Positions 23,746 to 34,990 of a stretch of DNA of 64,000 bases are shown here, piece after piece (within the stretch, counting starts at the first letter, position 1; each line of letters begins with the position of its first letter). The notes beneath the pieces were generated by a model. It saw only the letters and a list, made by a program, of their open reading frames with translations, ran no database searches and was not told where the DNA came from. Source of the DNA: Brienomyrus brachyistius. Lineage: Eukaryota; Chordata; Actinopteri; Osteoglossiformes; Mormyridae. A program made the position numbers and the translations under genes. Where the stretch lies: positions 15,060,435 to 15,124,434 of the forward strand of contig NC_064538.1 of NCBI RefSeq assembly GCF_023856365.1, given 5' to 3'.

Positions 23746-25655
23746 AAATATTATGGTTGATACGTTATGATGTTGGAATTGGAGTAAACTCTGAACTATT
23801 TCATTAGACAAAGAGATGATTTATTATCGATTATGAGGCAATGCAGCTCAATGTCAATGAAAATCAAGGCACAAAGACACAAGAAAGGATTTAGCATGCA
23901 CTGCTCATCAAGAGAACAAAGGCTTTGTTATTATGGACATTCTGGAACATGGACTAAATTGTGTCAGCATTCCAGAAAGCCGGAGAACATCCCTCTTCTG
24001 GAACTGCACTTTTTCCCATAGGATGGAAGTGTGATCTAAACTGCACATGTTCTGTTTGTCACCTCCATCACCAGATGTGCTGATATGACATGGGGCTTTG
24101 GGGACGAAAGAGCGATGAACACAGACAAGAAGCAGGCCGGTGACTCATAAGACAGTAACTGCAGCCTGGGGAAAAGCTAAGGTAGGTGTACAGCTGGTTC
24201 TTATTTTGACATTGGTCACAAAATACAAATGCAATAATGTTTATAAATGCTTCCAAACAACCATGTATATTTTTCAAGGTCTCTGGGGACCAGAGGCATC
24301 ATGTGACTTTGTAGGGCATGAGGAAATGCATCTCTATTAACACAGAGCGGAAAATGAAGATGGGGCCACAATACAATCACATAACTATTATTTAACAGGA
24401 AGGTTTAGTCATCTACTCCTCCATGTGGTTGCAGAAGCAATTATGGCTCCTTTAAGTTACATAAAATACATGCATATATTTCTTGCCTGTGTGGGTTTCC
24501 TGTCACAGTCTAAAGGCATTGAATCCAGATGAACAGGTGTCTGCAACTTACCTTAATATACGGTTAATATCATTAAAGTCCCCAGCATGGCACAGTCTTA
24601 AGCATAATAAAGCTATAACAATGAAAATAAAACATCATAAAAAAACACAGTCAACTACACATAAAACAAATACAAATACAATAAATTAAATATGCATAAA
24701 ATAGGTACAATAAACATACAATATATATTGTATACGCAATATACACCATACAGTACATACCTTGTGTGCCATATAACTGCATGCAAGGTGCTCAATTAGG
24801 ATATAATGGTGTTGCAAACTGATAAGGGCTTTCTGAATGTCTGGGAATGTATTACCTATTGAAAGTCATTTGGGTATATAATTAAAGGTGGAAATTACGC
24901 CTCCCATAACAAAATACTCACACACACCTGATGGAATCTTTGTGTGATACCTTTTCCCACATGACACCATGATAGGTCACAGATGTTGCAAGCTGCACCG
25001 TTTAACAGACTCAACGTGTCCTTCCTTAACTCGCATAGAAACGTCAGCAGTTTGCAGTTGGTTGATCAAAGGTACAGTCATTTCCGAAGTTTATTCTACC
25101 ATTGATTATGTATTACACAGAACAGGTAGAACATTACCGTACAATTTTTACAGTTAACTCGGTGTCGATACTCTGCATCTTATATAAATTGCAGGATTTT
25201 CTGTGTCAGATTCACTGGGATCGTTTACTGTTGCCAATGTATTTTAACACTTACCGATGCAGCAGGAACTGCACTTAACTGATATTAATGCAGTATTTGC
25301 TTCTGTGATTAAATATTTAACCACATCAGACCTTGCTACTGTTTAGTATTGTGACTCTTAAAATCGCCCCAGAAACAGACGGGCAAGTAAGTGCAAATGC
25401 TTGCACAGGTGTATGGCTGTTTTTCTTCCATCTTTCTGGCTTAATGGAGTCTGCTTCTCAATGGGGGATGATTGATTGTTTGCATTCTTTTTGCTAATAA
25501 GCATTATGCAGACCCATGTCAGGTCAGGCATGCCTTTGATTTAAAGAAACGTAAACCCTCATTAGAAAGGGGAATTTTGTATCATCCATGTGGAAGGTTA
25601 AAAAAGAAAAACACACTTTGGATCTTCATCTGGTTCTTGCTCTTCATTAACTTAA
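23746..25655. other. intergenic stretch, no gene recognised
   Basis: AT-rich, particularly 24580-24780. No transposon ends or coding exons recognised. Confidence 0.45.
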
Positions 25656-25781
25656 ACTTGAAAGGGTCTGAGGGCCATACTGGTAAGATATCCTTAAACT
25701 TGAAAGGGTCTGAGGGCCATACTGGTAAGATATCCTTAAACTTGAAAGGGTCTGAGGGCCATACAGGTAAGATATCCTGCA
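25656..25781 (+). repeat. 42-bp tandem triplicate
   Basis: Three almost identical copies of cttgaaagggtctgagggcc followed by atactggtaagatatccttaaa. The third copy differs by atacagg. Very low divergence points to a recent expansion. Open frames on both strands cross it because 42 is a multiple of three. Confidence 0.93.
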
Positions 25782-25789
25782 TGCTGCTT

Positions 25790-27085
25790 AATCTCCCCTG
25801 TCAGACATCATAACCTTATTGAACAAAAAAGTTGTTAACATTCTTAATATGCGCCACACACTGATTATACCTTGATTATTTTTATTGAAAGGATCAGTGT
25901 GATATTTAAGGTAGAGAATAAAGGGATGTTGCTAGAAAAATGGAAGAATAAATGAACAAATAATGGTGGGCTGGGTCCCGGGATTAGGATCAGACAGAGG
26001 ACATGATGGACCAAATCTGTAAGGAACTGACAGATGGACCTGTAAGCATTACATAGCAGCACGATAAAGAGTGAATACGCAGGGAAAAAAGCATTTGGAG
26101 ACCCAGCACGAAGCCATCAGGGCAATTAGGGGGCCAGTGCTCACCCCCTATAAATGCAGAGGTCAAGCCAGTCCCAGTGTTTCTTTTTTCTTGTGTGGTA
26201 GAGGTTGAGTCTTGGTGTTTTTTGTGTGTGTTCAGTGCTTGTTGACCTACGTCTCCTAGCTGAAGAGGTCCTGGGAGCCACTGTGTGTCAACCAATCTTT
26301 TCCCCTTCTTCTCATTTGGCCTGGACCTCCTCCACGTCATTTAGTGATGCCTCACAGTAAGGAATCTGCAGACAAAAAAAATAAATCATTGGATTCCTGG
26401 AGCTTGGGGGGTCATAGGTTTATGTGCCAGGTGGGACACAGCGAAGAAGAAGAACAATGGAACACTGGGAGTACTGGGTGGTGTTGAAGCTGTATTTGAA
26501 CAGTAAAAATGCTGCTTCAGTCAGTCTAAAGGTAAAAGTACATCGTAAGAAATAGTCATAATGGAAATGCATAGCTGGGGTCATTTATTAAAACTGTTGG
26601 AAAGACCAGAACAGGATCCAGTAGACATGTCAGACAACGCATGAGTTTCTGATTATGGTTAATGGGGTGAAAACATATTTTAGCACAATAATAGAAAAGA
26701 TCTTCTCCAATTGCCAGGGTTGCTTTTATAGGGCACCATTCATATGGCCAGGAGGGGCAGGACAGCATCCTACTAGGCATCACAGGAATGTCTCGCTGGT
26801 TTACTGGACTAGACAGAAAAAAACAGCAGAATATCCCAGGACAGATTCATTGATATTTCAGGTATAAAAGGTGTTATGCATGCAGGTGTTTGCTTGTTGT
26901 TGTCCTTTGCGTCACCTGACTCCTTTCGGCCAATATAATGCTGTTTGAGTGCTACATGGATAAGAAATGAGACTCATTTTGTGTGAGGAGGAACCTTCTG
27001 CCAAACAAATAAAATAGCCTGTACTGTCAGATTAAAAGCCTGCAGCCCTGGTACAGTTTTGTTCCCTGAGTTACAAACATCATTA
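25790..27085. other. intergenic stretch, no gene recognised
   Basis: No coding exon or classified repeat seen. Confidence 0.45.
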
Positions 27086-27089
27086 ATGT

Positions 27090-27252
27090 AGCCCAATGGT
27101 AGAAACGTGATCCTCAGAGTCCATTTCTGTACCTTAAAAGGCACATTTACCTACAGCTAAGGTACAGTTGGCAGACCCTTGTGGGTACAGCCCCAGTGAC
27201 AAGTAATTGTACCTTCAAAGGTACAAATTGGTCTTTTTTTCTGATAGTGTGC
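27090..27252 (+). mobile_element. MITE copy with ctgatagtgt end
   Basis: Contains paired ggtaca/tgtacc motifs (aaggtacagttgg, gggtacagcccc, attgtaccttcaaaggtaca) and ends ctttttttctgatagtgt. The same pattern and end (tttttttctgagagtgt) occur at 48175-48336. The opposite terminus, expected to read acactctcag, is not visible, so the copy is truncated or diverged. Confidence 0.55.
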
Positions 27253-27254
27253 AA

Positions 27255-28660
27255 CTCCATAGACAGAATTGTAGTCAGAAGGCAAGAACTGGGATTAGAC
27301 TGGGACACAGGACAGGTCTATCTGCTTCGGTGAAACAGAGTAGGCAGAGATGGGATAATGCAAGTCATATTTTGTCTGATTTTTTTCTCCTTTTAGTCAG
27401 GTATTTAAGTAGGGATATTACAGCCATAATATACTAATAAAATGTGATATGTATATATTTAAAGGACAGGCTTTTTTGTGGTGTGAGTCTATTGTCCTCT
27501 GAAATAAAAAATAAAATCTAGGTCTCCCTTGGCCTGATTCGTGACTCTGGTCAATAGAGTATCTAACTTTGAACTGAAAGTCAAGCAGGAGAAGGTCTGT
27601 ATTTTCCTGGGTTGGAAGTCAGCATGTTGGCCTGAGAGAACAGGATCCAGACTGCCGTCTCGCGGGACGATGGAGAAAGAGGAGAAGACTTTGACTGCAA
27701 CTTAAAAGACAGCCCACTGGCAAGGGTCACTCTTCATGTACAGGTCAATAAGTGGTGCAGATGTGGCTCTGTGTTTCCTACCTGTCATGTGCAATTATGC
27801 GTGTCGTGTCCCTGGTGAACCGTGACCTCAGTGCCATTTCTGGATCTTCAGGGCCTTTTATTTTGCACTTTAACTGCGGAGTAGTGAAGTGAACCTCAGA
27901 AACGGAAGAACTAGAATCTTACTATTTATATATCCATGCTCTGCGAAACCTGGTCCCTGACAGACACATTAACAGGACGTAGAGTTCCTGATATTTTAGA
28001 AATCCATCAAAACACTTTACTGTGCTCAAATTTAAGTTTGGATATCAAAGGCTTGCAGCAGTGTAAACACTTTCTTGGTGATCTGGTAATTATCTACACC
28101 CCCCTGGTAATTATGTAGTTACACCCCCGCTAAGGGAAAGGGAATGTAACATTTGAAAGTGACCACACTCTCCCTCCACAACATGAACACTACAACAACT
28201 CCTGATTGTTATTTAAATAAATCTATGCTTAATTAATAAAATAATAAAGGTAACATAAATCAAGAAATTATCTTAAAGTGCACAGCAGGCCATGAATCAA
28301 TAATCAAATTAAACGAGGCTAACTGAGAGTGGAGTGTAACGTCCTTATAAAAAATATGTTTTAACAGTTTAAACTACCCTGACTCCCTAACTAAACTTAA
28401 ACAGGAGAAATAGATACCAAAAGACCCCAGCAGAAATGACTACAAAGTAACAAAGAGTCTCACCACAGATGATGAGAGATTACACAAGTAATCGTACACA
28501 AACATGATCCAACATCTCTGTCAACCACAGTCATGGCGTGTGGAGCAAGAGATGAACCCCAGCCCCCCCCTTACCTTTTCCAGGCCTCTTGTAAGGTCAC
28601 CAATCATCCCTGTCCTGTCTGCCAGCAGGGGCACTCTGGTGATGCACCTGGTGGAAATGA
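27255..28660. other. intergenic stretch, no gene recognised
   Basis: AT-rich with no supported feature. Confidence 0.45.
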
Positions 28661-28662
28661 GA

Positions 28663-28668
28663 GAGAGG

Positions 28669-28705
<37 letters not shown>

Positions 28706-28722
28706 ACACACACACACACAAA
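28663..28722. repeat. GA then CA composite microsatellite
   Basis: About 40 bp of GA/GGGA units continuing into about 20 bp of CA. Confidence 0.93.
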
Positions 28723-31089
28723 ACTAAATATGCAATGGGATGTAACAATATGTAACATTGGTTTCACATGTATGTGACCAGGGGCAGAATTTATGGAGGG
28801 GCAGAGCAGTAAACATCCCTGGGTCCCGAACTGATCTAATTTTTTTTGTAACAAAATATGTAGATCAAATGTTGCCTTCAAACCCATTATTATAACAATT
28901 TTGGTTAAAATATTATAATCCATAATAATATTATATAACTTGATCCACCAGGCAGACGGGACTCCTGCTCCCACCCTCGCCGGTAAGTTTTACTGCTGGC
29001 AGTCCACACTTTGATTGGATGTCCCATTGTTTTTAATTCCCTATCCTTTCTCTTTCAGCTTAAAAAAAACCCTAAAATGACCCGTTTAGAGGGCCGCCAC
29101 CCATGTCAGGTTAGGGCCCCCAGAGAAGTTAGTCTTCCCCTGTATTTAACTTAATCACCTGCCTTGAAAAGGGATTTGAAATTAGGTGATGAAAATGTTC
29201 TTATCCTGAAGGGCAAATTTCTTGTTTCTCTTCCCGTTTCTGAGACACTTCGCTGTTGTCATGCATCTGATGAACAGTCTAACCCTGAAGCCTCTGTGAG
29301 GATTCAGATAAACCGGGGGGGGGGGGGGGGGGGGGGGGATTTAAAGCAGACTCCATTCCAAGTGCATGACTCATTTCTGTTATTCTTTTTTTTTTAAATG
29401 ATGGATGGGAAAAAGTCCTAAACAAGACAATGTTTGCTGCAGTGACCGTACTGTGCGATTTAGCGTGATGAGAAAGAGAAAATGATAATGTTAATTTTAC
29501 CTTGAAATGTTGCTTCCGCACAACTCATATGTAGATGGATGTGCTGGACACATTATCATTACCATGCTGAGAAAATGTTCTTTTGTTATAAGGAGACGAA
29601 CGATGGTCTAGATGTGAGGGACTCACCATGTGAAGCAGCCAATCATTAATCACATTCCTCTTACTCCTCCAAGGCCTTAGAAGCCAAGCCTAGAGGCAGT
29701 GCTAAGGGGCCAGTGTGACCCAGCTTTTGATTTTAGACAAGGGCACTCAGAAGGAACCCATTTTATTAAAAGTGCCCCCGGTCCGACCTGCCGGTGACAC
29801 GGTGAGTGGGCTTTTATGTCTGCCAGGGCTTGAGAGTGGAAAGTGTAACTCTTTTGTATCGCTACTGCAAAAAGAGGTTAATTCATATCATTTCCTGGCA
29901 GAAATTTTTACAGATAATTAACCTGGCCAACATCACAGTCGGCCTGATATTGCTGTTTAACATTCGGTAGTAACTAGCTTTTAATATATTTTTGTTTTTA
30001 ATGATCCATGGCAATGTCATACTATAACACATGTGTTGGTCTAGAGTCCTAAGTGCTTTACTTTGTCATTTCTTTCGGCCACGTTCTGTAATAACCTTGA
30101 CTCAGTTTCAAAGGATTAGTCAAAATCACGAAAAGAAGGCTGCCTTCGACCCTAACATAACGTAACAGAATATACCACGAATGGTCTGGAGACGTGGTCG
30201 GGCAGCGCAGCCACACGTGAATCCGATTCTCATAGACAAAACAGTGAAAGCAGCACAATGGAGGCCTCCTTTGATGTTCTCCACCAGAAGATCCTTTGAA
30301 GTTTGGGACTGGCTTCTGAAAGCCCTGTGCAGGTCCGGGCGTGGAGCCCAAGCTGTTGCGTTTCCAAACCACCCCTGCTCTCCCTTCCGGTGATGAGAAT
30401 TCACAGAAGTTGTGCGTGATCTCAGACAGTCGCCTGTCCCCATCCTTTTTTGAGTGATTCTTTTCCAAAAACAACTCGACGATCCTGTTCCCCCCCCCCC
30501 CCCCCCCCATCAGTTCCTACTCTCAGATTTGGCCGTATCCCAAGGCAGCCCCCTGTCCTTCACTGTTGAAACATCGAATAGGAAGCACTCTTCTTTCCCA
30601 TATTCCAGTGTCCCAGAGGAGGGGACCGTGCTTTATTGTCAAGGTGCCTCCCTGTCCTCTTATAAAAGCCTGGAAGTGGAGGATGTCAGGAAGCATGTAT
30701 TACAATCCTGACCCTAAGCTGCCAAATTTGTCTGAGCCCCAGTCTCTGTGTCAGTCCCCAGAAAGGGGAGAGAAATGCATTCTTATAGTAAATCTATCGG
30801 GAAAGTCATCATGTGATTCTTTATCCTTTTATGTTTCAGTAACATTTTACTTAGGGGCACAAATACTTAGTAGTAACTGAGTCACTACTGAAATACAAGT
30901 CATGAACAAATATAGTAGCTACTTGAGATAAAAGATGCATCATGGTTTAATGAATAAACATGAGATTAGTATGTAACTAAGACACATAAGTATTAGCATA
31001 ATGCTACATTATTTATGATCCCTCAAGAAAACTGTTACTGATGTTTCTAATTCATGTAACAAGTGTATAATGATAAAAATGTGTCCATC
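28723..31089. other. intergenic stretch with long G and C homopolymers
   Basis: A run of 24 G at 29315-29338 and a run of 19 C at 30490-30508. Open frames up to 150 residues (30058-30510, minus) span the C run and have no recognisable domain. Confidence 0.5.
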
Positions 31090-31330
31090 TAACTTGTTAT
31101 CCTGCTCAGGGTTATGTGCATGAAGCCCCTCCCAGTTAAGGGCAGACCCAGGATGGCATGCCAGTCCAACGCTGGGCACACTCACACACGATGGACAATT
31201 TAGAGACGACACTTGCTCTATGTCATGGACTGCATGAGAAATCCCATGTGACACATGGAGAACCTGCAAACTTCACACAGGGACTAAACACAGGATTTGA
31301 ATAGTTATACCAATAGCACCACCCCAATAT
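31090..31330 (-). mobile_element. old SINE-like fragment, antisense
   Basis: Read on the + strand: ggatggcatgccagtccaac, gggcacactcacacacgatg, gacaatttagagacgac, then atggagaacctgcaaacttc and cacagggac. This is the inverse order of the SINE body (tttgcatgttctcccc ... ctaaattgcccg ... gtgtgccc). Strongly diverged; head region barely recognisable. Confidence 0.5.
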
Positions 31331-31331
31331 T

Positions 31332-32161
31332 TACCCAGCTAGCATTGGTTCGTTGGGCCGACGTTGGCTGTTGGTCGTTATGTCGATGGTCAAAAGCGGA
31401 CGTCGACACAACGTCTGACCAACATAATGGTCTACATAATGAAAATAAGATTTTTGGATATTATTGTTTGTTAGATACACTAACTGCTTTTTAATAGGCT
31501 AATTTCCTTTCTTTCTGAATCGATGAAATACACTTGATGTCGTCCAAATTTTTCGTCGGCGTAACGTCTGGCAGACGTCTCATAGACCTTTACTCTATGT
31601 CCAAGATCGAATTTATACAGATTTCTTTTCAGATCAAGATGAACTGTACAACCTATACCTCCACAGAAAAAGTCTAAAGGATTCCATAACAATCCCTTTT
31701 CGTCGTTGGCTTCATATCCTGACAACGTCGGGTATTGACTAACTCGTGGTCAGTCCCGGACGTTGTCCAGACGTGCAGCCAACGTCCAGAATGTACAGTA
31801 TACCACAACCATGACAGCTTAACCCAGCTAACATTTAACGTTGGCCCAACGTTGGTAGAACGTCGAACATAATGTCGGCCCAACGTCATTAGCAGACGTT
31901 TGCCGGACGTGCATCTGCACATCGGGTTTACGTCAACTCAACGTCTGCAGCAAACGTCAAATGCACGTTGTCCCAACGTGCAGTAAACCAAGTAGTGATA
32001 AGCAAATGTGTGCAATTCCCTGTGGCCAACGTAAAACCAACGTCCCACGGACATTATGGGGACCATGTGCCAACCTACTTTCAATGTCTGGGTTACGTCA
32101 ACTCAACGTCTGCAGCTAACGTACTACCAACGTTGGGCCAACGTTAAATGTTAGCTGGGTA
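31332..32161. mobile_element. ACGT-rich MITE, composite, with TA flanks
   Basis: The left end tacccagctagcattgg (31332) and right end gttagctgggta (32161) are inverted and flanked by TA on both sides. The interior is packed with aacgt/acgtt/cgacgtt motifs in inverted and direct copies. A second left-end sequence, much closer to the right end, starts at 31822, so two related elements or a duplicated end are present. The part 31440-31640 is less repetitive. Confidence 0.7.
31822..32160. mobile_element. inner MITE with 37-bp perfect terminal inverted repeats
   Basis: The first 37 bases (acccagctaacatttaacgt, then tggcccaacgttggtag) are the exact reverse complement of the last 37. Inside, the segment acgtcaactcaacgtctgca occurs twice as a direct repeat (about 31929 and 32095). 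No coding capacity. Identity of the arms implies a young element or strong secondary-structure homogenisation. Confidence 0.85.
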
Positions 32162-32394
32162 GTGGCAATACATGTTATTCGTTTCAGGGTGGTTTCTTTT
32201 CATTTTCTTCATCACTCTCAGAAAGAGTTTGTTTTTTCCTGCATTTCATGATTCATGCAGCTCTCATTTTTTTTGTTCTTTCAGTCTTTTGTAGAGTCAA
32301 AAAAGTTACATGTGAGCAGACTTTTTGACGTATGCTGCATACAGAAGGGATCAAACCCCATACATTAATATCTGCTGGGTCCTCCTTCTGCTTT

Positions 32395-32900
32395 TACTTA
32401 TAGGGGTTTTTGGGTGGCTTTTGTCCTCTGAAAAGATTTACTCCAGGTCATTAGGGTTGGATGGATGGTACTTGGACTGCACAGTTCCACAAATTTTCAC
32501 GGGACAAAAAACTGAGCCTTTGACTGCTGCCCCCCAAGGAAATCTGTATTCTTAAGGCTCTCCTGCCTATCTTTGGCACTGTTCTTGGGGGCATGGCCCC
32601 GCTAAATGGTGGATTTTCTTCCAAGCTTCATTGTTTGATCAGTTTTTCCAGTCCCCGCTGATGAGAATAATCTCCACAGCATGATGCCGCCATCAGCCAG
32701 CTTTGTGTATCGTGACAGCAGTCTTAGGTCTGCACCACAGATAGCGCTTTGAATCCTGGCCAAAAATTTCCATCTTTCTCTCAGCTGACCGCAAAACTTT
32801 TCCCCACACGAGTCGGGTGGTTCTTTTTGAGGAATTGTGGCTTCTTTCTTGCCACCCGATTCTATGCAGGGCTCTTGATGTCATTGTGCTGTGCATATAT
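32395..32900 (-). mobile_element. decayed Tc1-like transposon remnant, antisense
   Basis: The + strand carries the antisense of a Tc1 catalytic domain: gaataatctccacagcatga, tgatgccgcc, gtctgcaccacagatagcgc, ttgaatcctggccaaaaatt, cgcaaaacttttcccca and tggcttctttcttgccaccc. The minus-strand frame 32693-32896 reads FGQDSKRYLWCRP, a Tc1-family motif. No complete frame or terminal repeats seen. Confidence 0.7.
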
Positions 32901-33960
32901 ACTCCACTCCCTCATCTCAGGAAGACCTGCTGAACTTTGTCTTACCACCTAGACCCATGGTGTCGTGGTTATGGAGAGACCCAGGCTGAAGAGATCATCA
33001 GGCCCAACGTGGGAGGCCAGACCTGGGGCTATTCTTCCCCTGATCAGCTTCACTTACTCACAGATTCTCCTCTATATCAATATCCAAATGCAAAATGCTC
33101 TCTGTGACCTCACACCATAACAGCTGGAAATCGATTCCAGAGCAGTGTAACCCTTTTAGACCCCAAAATATAAAAATGGGCATGCGTGCTTTTGGACACG
33201 TTTGCGTGTCCCTTTGTGCATGCATACGTGTTTAAATTCAAGTAAGACTTTTTGAGATGGGGGCTATTATCAGTAATCAGGGGAGGGACCCGCATATTTA
33301 GCGTGAAGACATGGTAAGATTCAGGTCCCATCAGCTGTAGTGTTTGGCCCCTTCGGAACCCTAATTGGAGACAGAGCCTGGGGGCAGAGAACGAGGAGCG
33401 TGCTGGGGCATACCTTAGCGTGGTGTCCAAACCAGCTACCGTCTTCCCGGTTTAAACTGTGACCAAGGGATTGGACATAGATTCACATGAGAGCCATTTT
33501 TCAATTTGTCCCAGTGCATCCTAAGACACCAAGAGCTTGGCTTCTGAATTTTTATGATCTTTGGCCTCCCTTTCATGTCCTCCACTCTTTATTTTTCTTT
33601 TTATATAAAGAAAGATGGATGTGCCCATATAAATCTGGGGATGAAGCTGTGGTACACGCAGGGCTTAGAAAACAGAATATATGGGGTCTTTTCCCATATC
33701 CCTGGAGAACAGAGCATCATCAGGGCGTCTGTTTTCAATAAACCTTTCACATCATAATATTTCTCATGCCATGTGACCTTGGCTTGGCTGGTATACAGGC
33801 TATGGGGTTAATAAATGCAGCCGTGATGTGCTGTGAATATGCAGCTGTCTTTACTGGGGAAAAGGCAACAATAACCTGTGCAAAATATGTAAAATGAACA
33901 CAAAACATTTAATCTGAAGTGATTTAAACAAGGCATGTCGACGGTAGTTTTATTAATCAA
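32901..33960. other. intergenic stretch, no gene recognised
   Basis: No supported feature. Confidence 0.45.
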
Positions 33961-33964
33961 ATTA

Positions 33965-34631
33965 CAGGCAGTCCCCAGGTTACGAAAGAGATCCATTCAT
34001 CTGTCTTTAAATCGAATTTTTAGGTAAATCAGAAAAATAACAATATAGCACATAATAACAGGGATGTCAATAGATTAAAAAATGTAACTAATTAACCGCA
34101 CATTTTGCAATCAGTTAATTGTAATTAAAAATGTAAAATCAATCACCAAATTAATGTAGAATAATCACAAAGAATGTTGATTTCAGATATAATAAGGTAG
34201 TAGGTCATGAATGACAACAGTACAAAAAAGGGCCTCTTGTAATCATTTATATGGTTTATATGATTGGCCCATAATGCACTGTGAATAGACATTGTTAAGC
34301 ATGTTAATTGCATTTATTGTGTTAATTTATTTTAACGTGTTATTTATTTCAAATTAATCTCAGTGATTAACACATTAATTTTGATAGCTCTAAATAATAA
34401 TAATTATACATTAATAATAAAACTAACCTCATATAGTGCTGTACTGTACCTCAAGCCAGTGAACTGCTGAAACTGCGCAATGTTTTTATCAGCGTCACAA
34501 AGTAGTCTCTGCATTCGTTATTACATACCATTGTTATTTAACCCAATATTTTCATATAATAGGCTTTATGGCAGTCCGTTCGTAAGTAAAAGTTGTCCGT
34601 AAGTCAGACAGCCTTAACCCAGGGACTGCCT
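33965..34631. mobile_element. DNA transposon remnant with 'caggcagtccc' termini, host of a nested MITE
   Basis: The left end caggcagtccccaggttacg (33965, preceded by TA) is mirrored at the right by taacccagggactgcct (ends 34631). Just inside, both ends carry the aagtcgaa / cgtaagtc theme. Mariner/Tigger-like elements with such ends are known from several vertebrates. The middle is occupied by a different element (34070-34394). Confidence 0.65.
34070..34394. mobile_element. MITE nested in the preceding element
   Basis: Starts agggatgtcaatagattaa and ends cacattaattttgatagctc, an inverted pair enclosing AT-rich sequence with ttaattgtaattaaa and tgattaacacatt motifs. I recall such MITEs from fish. 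Its placement entirely inside 33965-34631 shows that it inserted later. Confidence 0.6.
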
Positions 34632-34633
34632 TT

Positions 34634-34990
34634 ATCCACCCATCCATTGTCCAAACCACTTATCCTACTGGGTCGCGGGGGGTCCGGAGCCTATCCTGGA
34701 AGCAATGGGCACGAAGCAGGGAACAACCCAGGATGGGGGGACAGCCCATCGCAGGGCACACTCACACACCATTCACTCACACATGCACATCTATGGGCAA
34801 TTTAGCCAGTCCAATTAGCCTCAGCATGTTTTTGGACTGTGGGGGGAAACCGGAGTACCCGGAGGAAACCCCACGACGACATGGGGAGAACATGCAGACT
34901 CCGCACACGTGTGACCCAGGCGGAGACTCGAACCCGGGTCCTAGAGGTGTGAGGCAACAGTGCTAACCACTGCACCACCATGCCGCCACC
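34634..34990 (-). mobile_element. tRNA-derived SINE copy, antisense
   Basis: Reverse complement of the SINE at 14553-14906. It begins at the right with ggcggcatggtggtgcagtg (about 34986 leftwards), has the B box gggttcgagtctccg and ends in a ggatgggtgg-type tail at 34634. High similarity throughout. It abuts the right terminus of the transposon at 33965-34631. No convincing target duplication was found. Confidence 0.9.

Noticed and set aside
24483..24560. Short SINE-like string gtgggtttcctgtcacagtc
   Set aside because: Only about 35 bases resemble the SINE body; too short and isolated to call.
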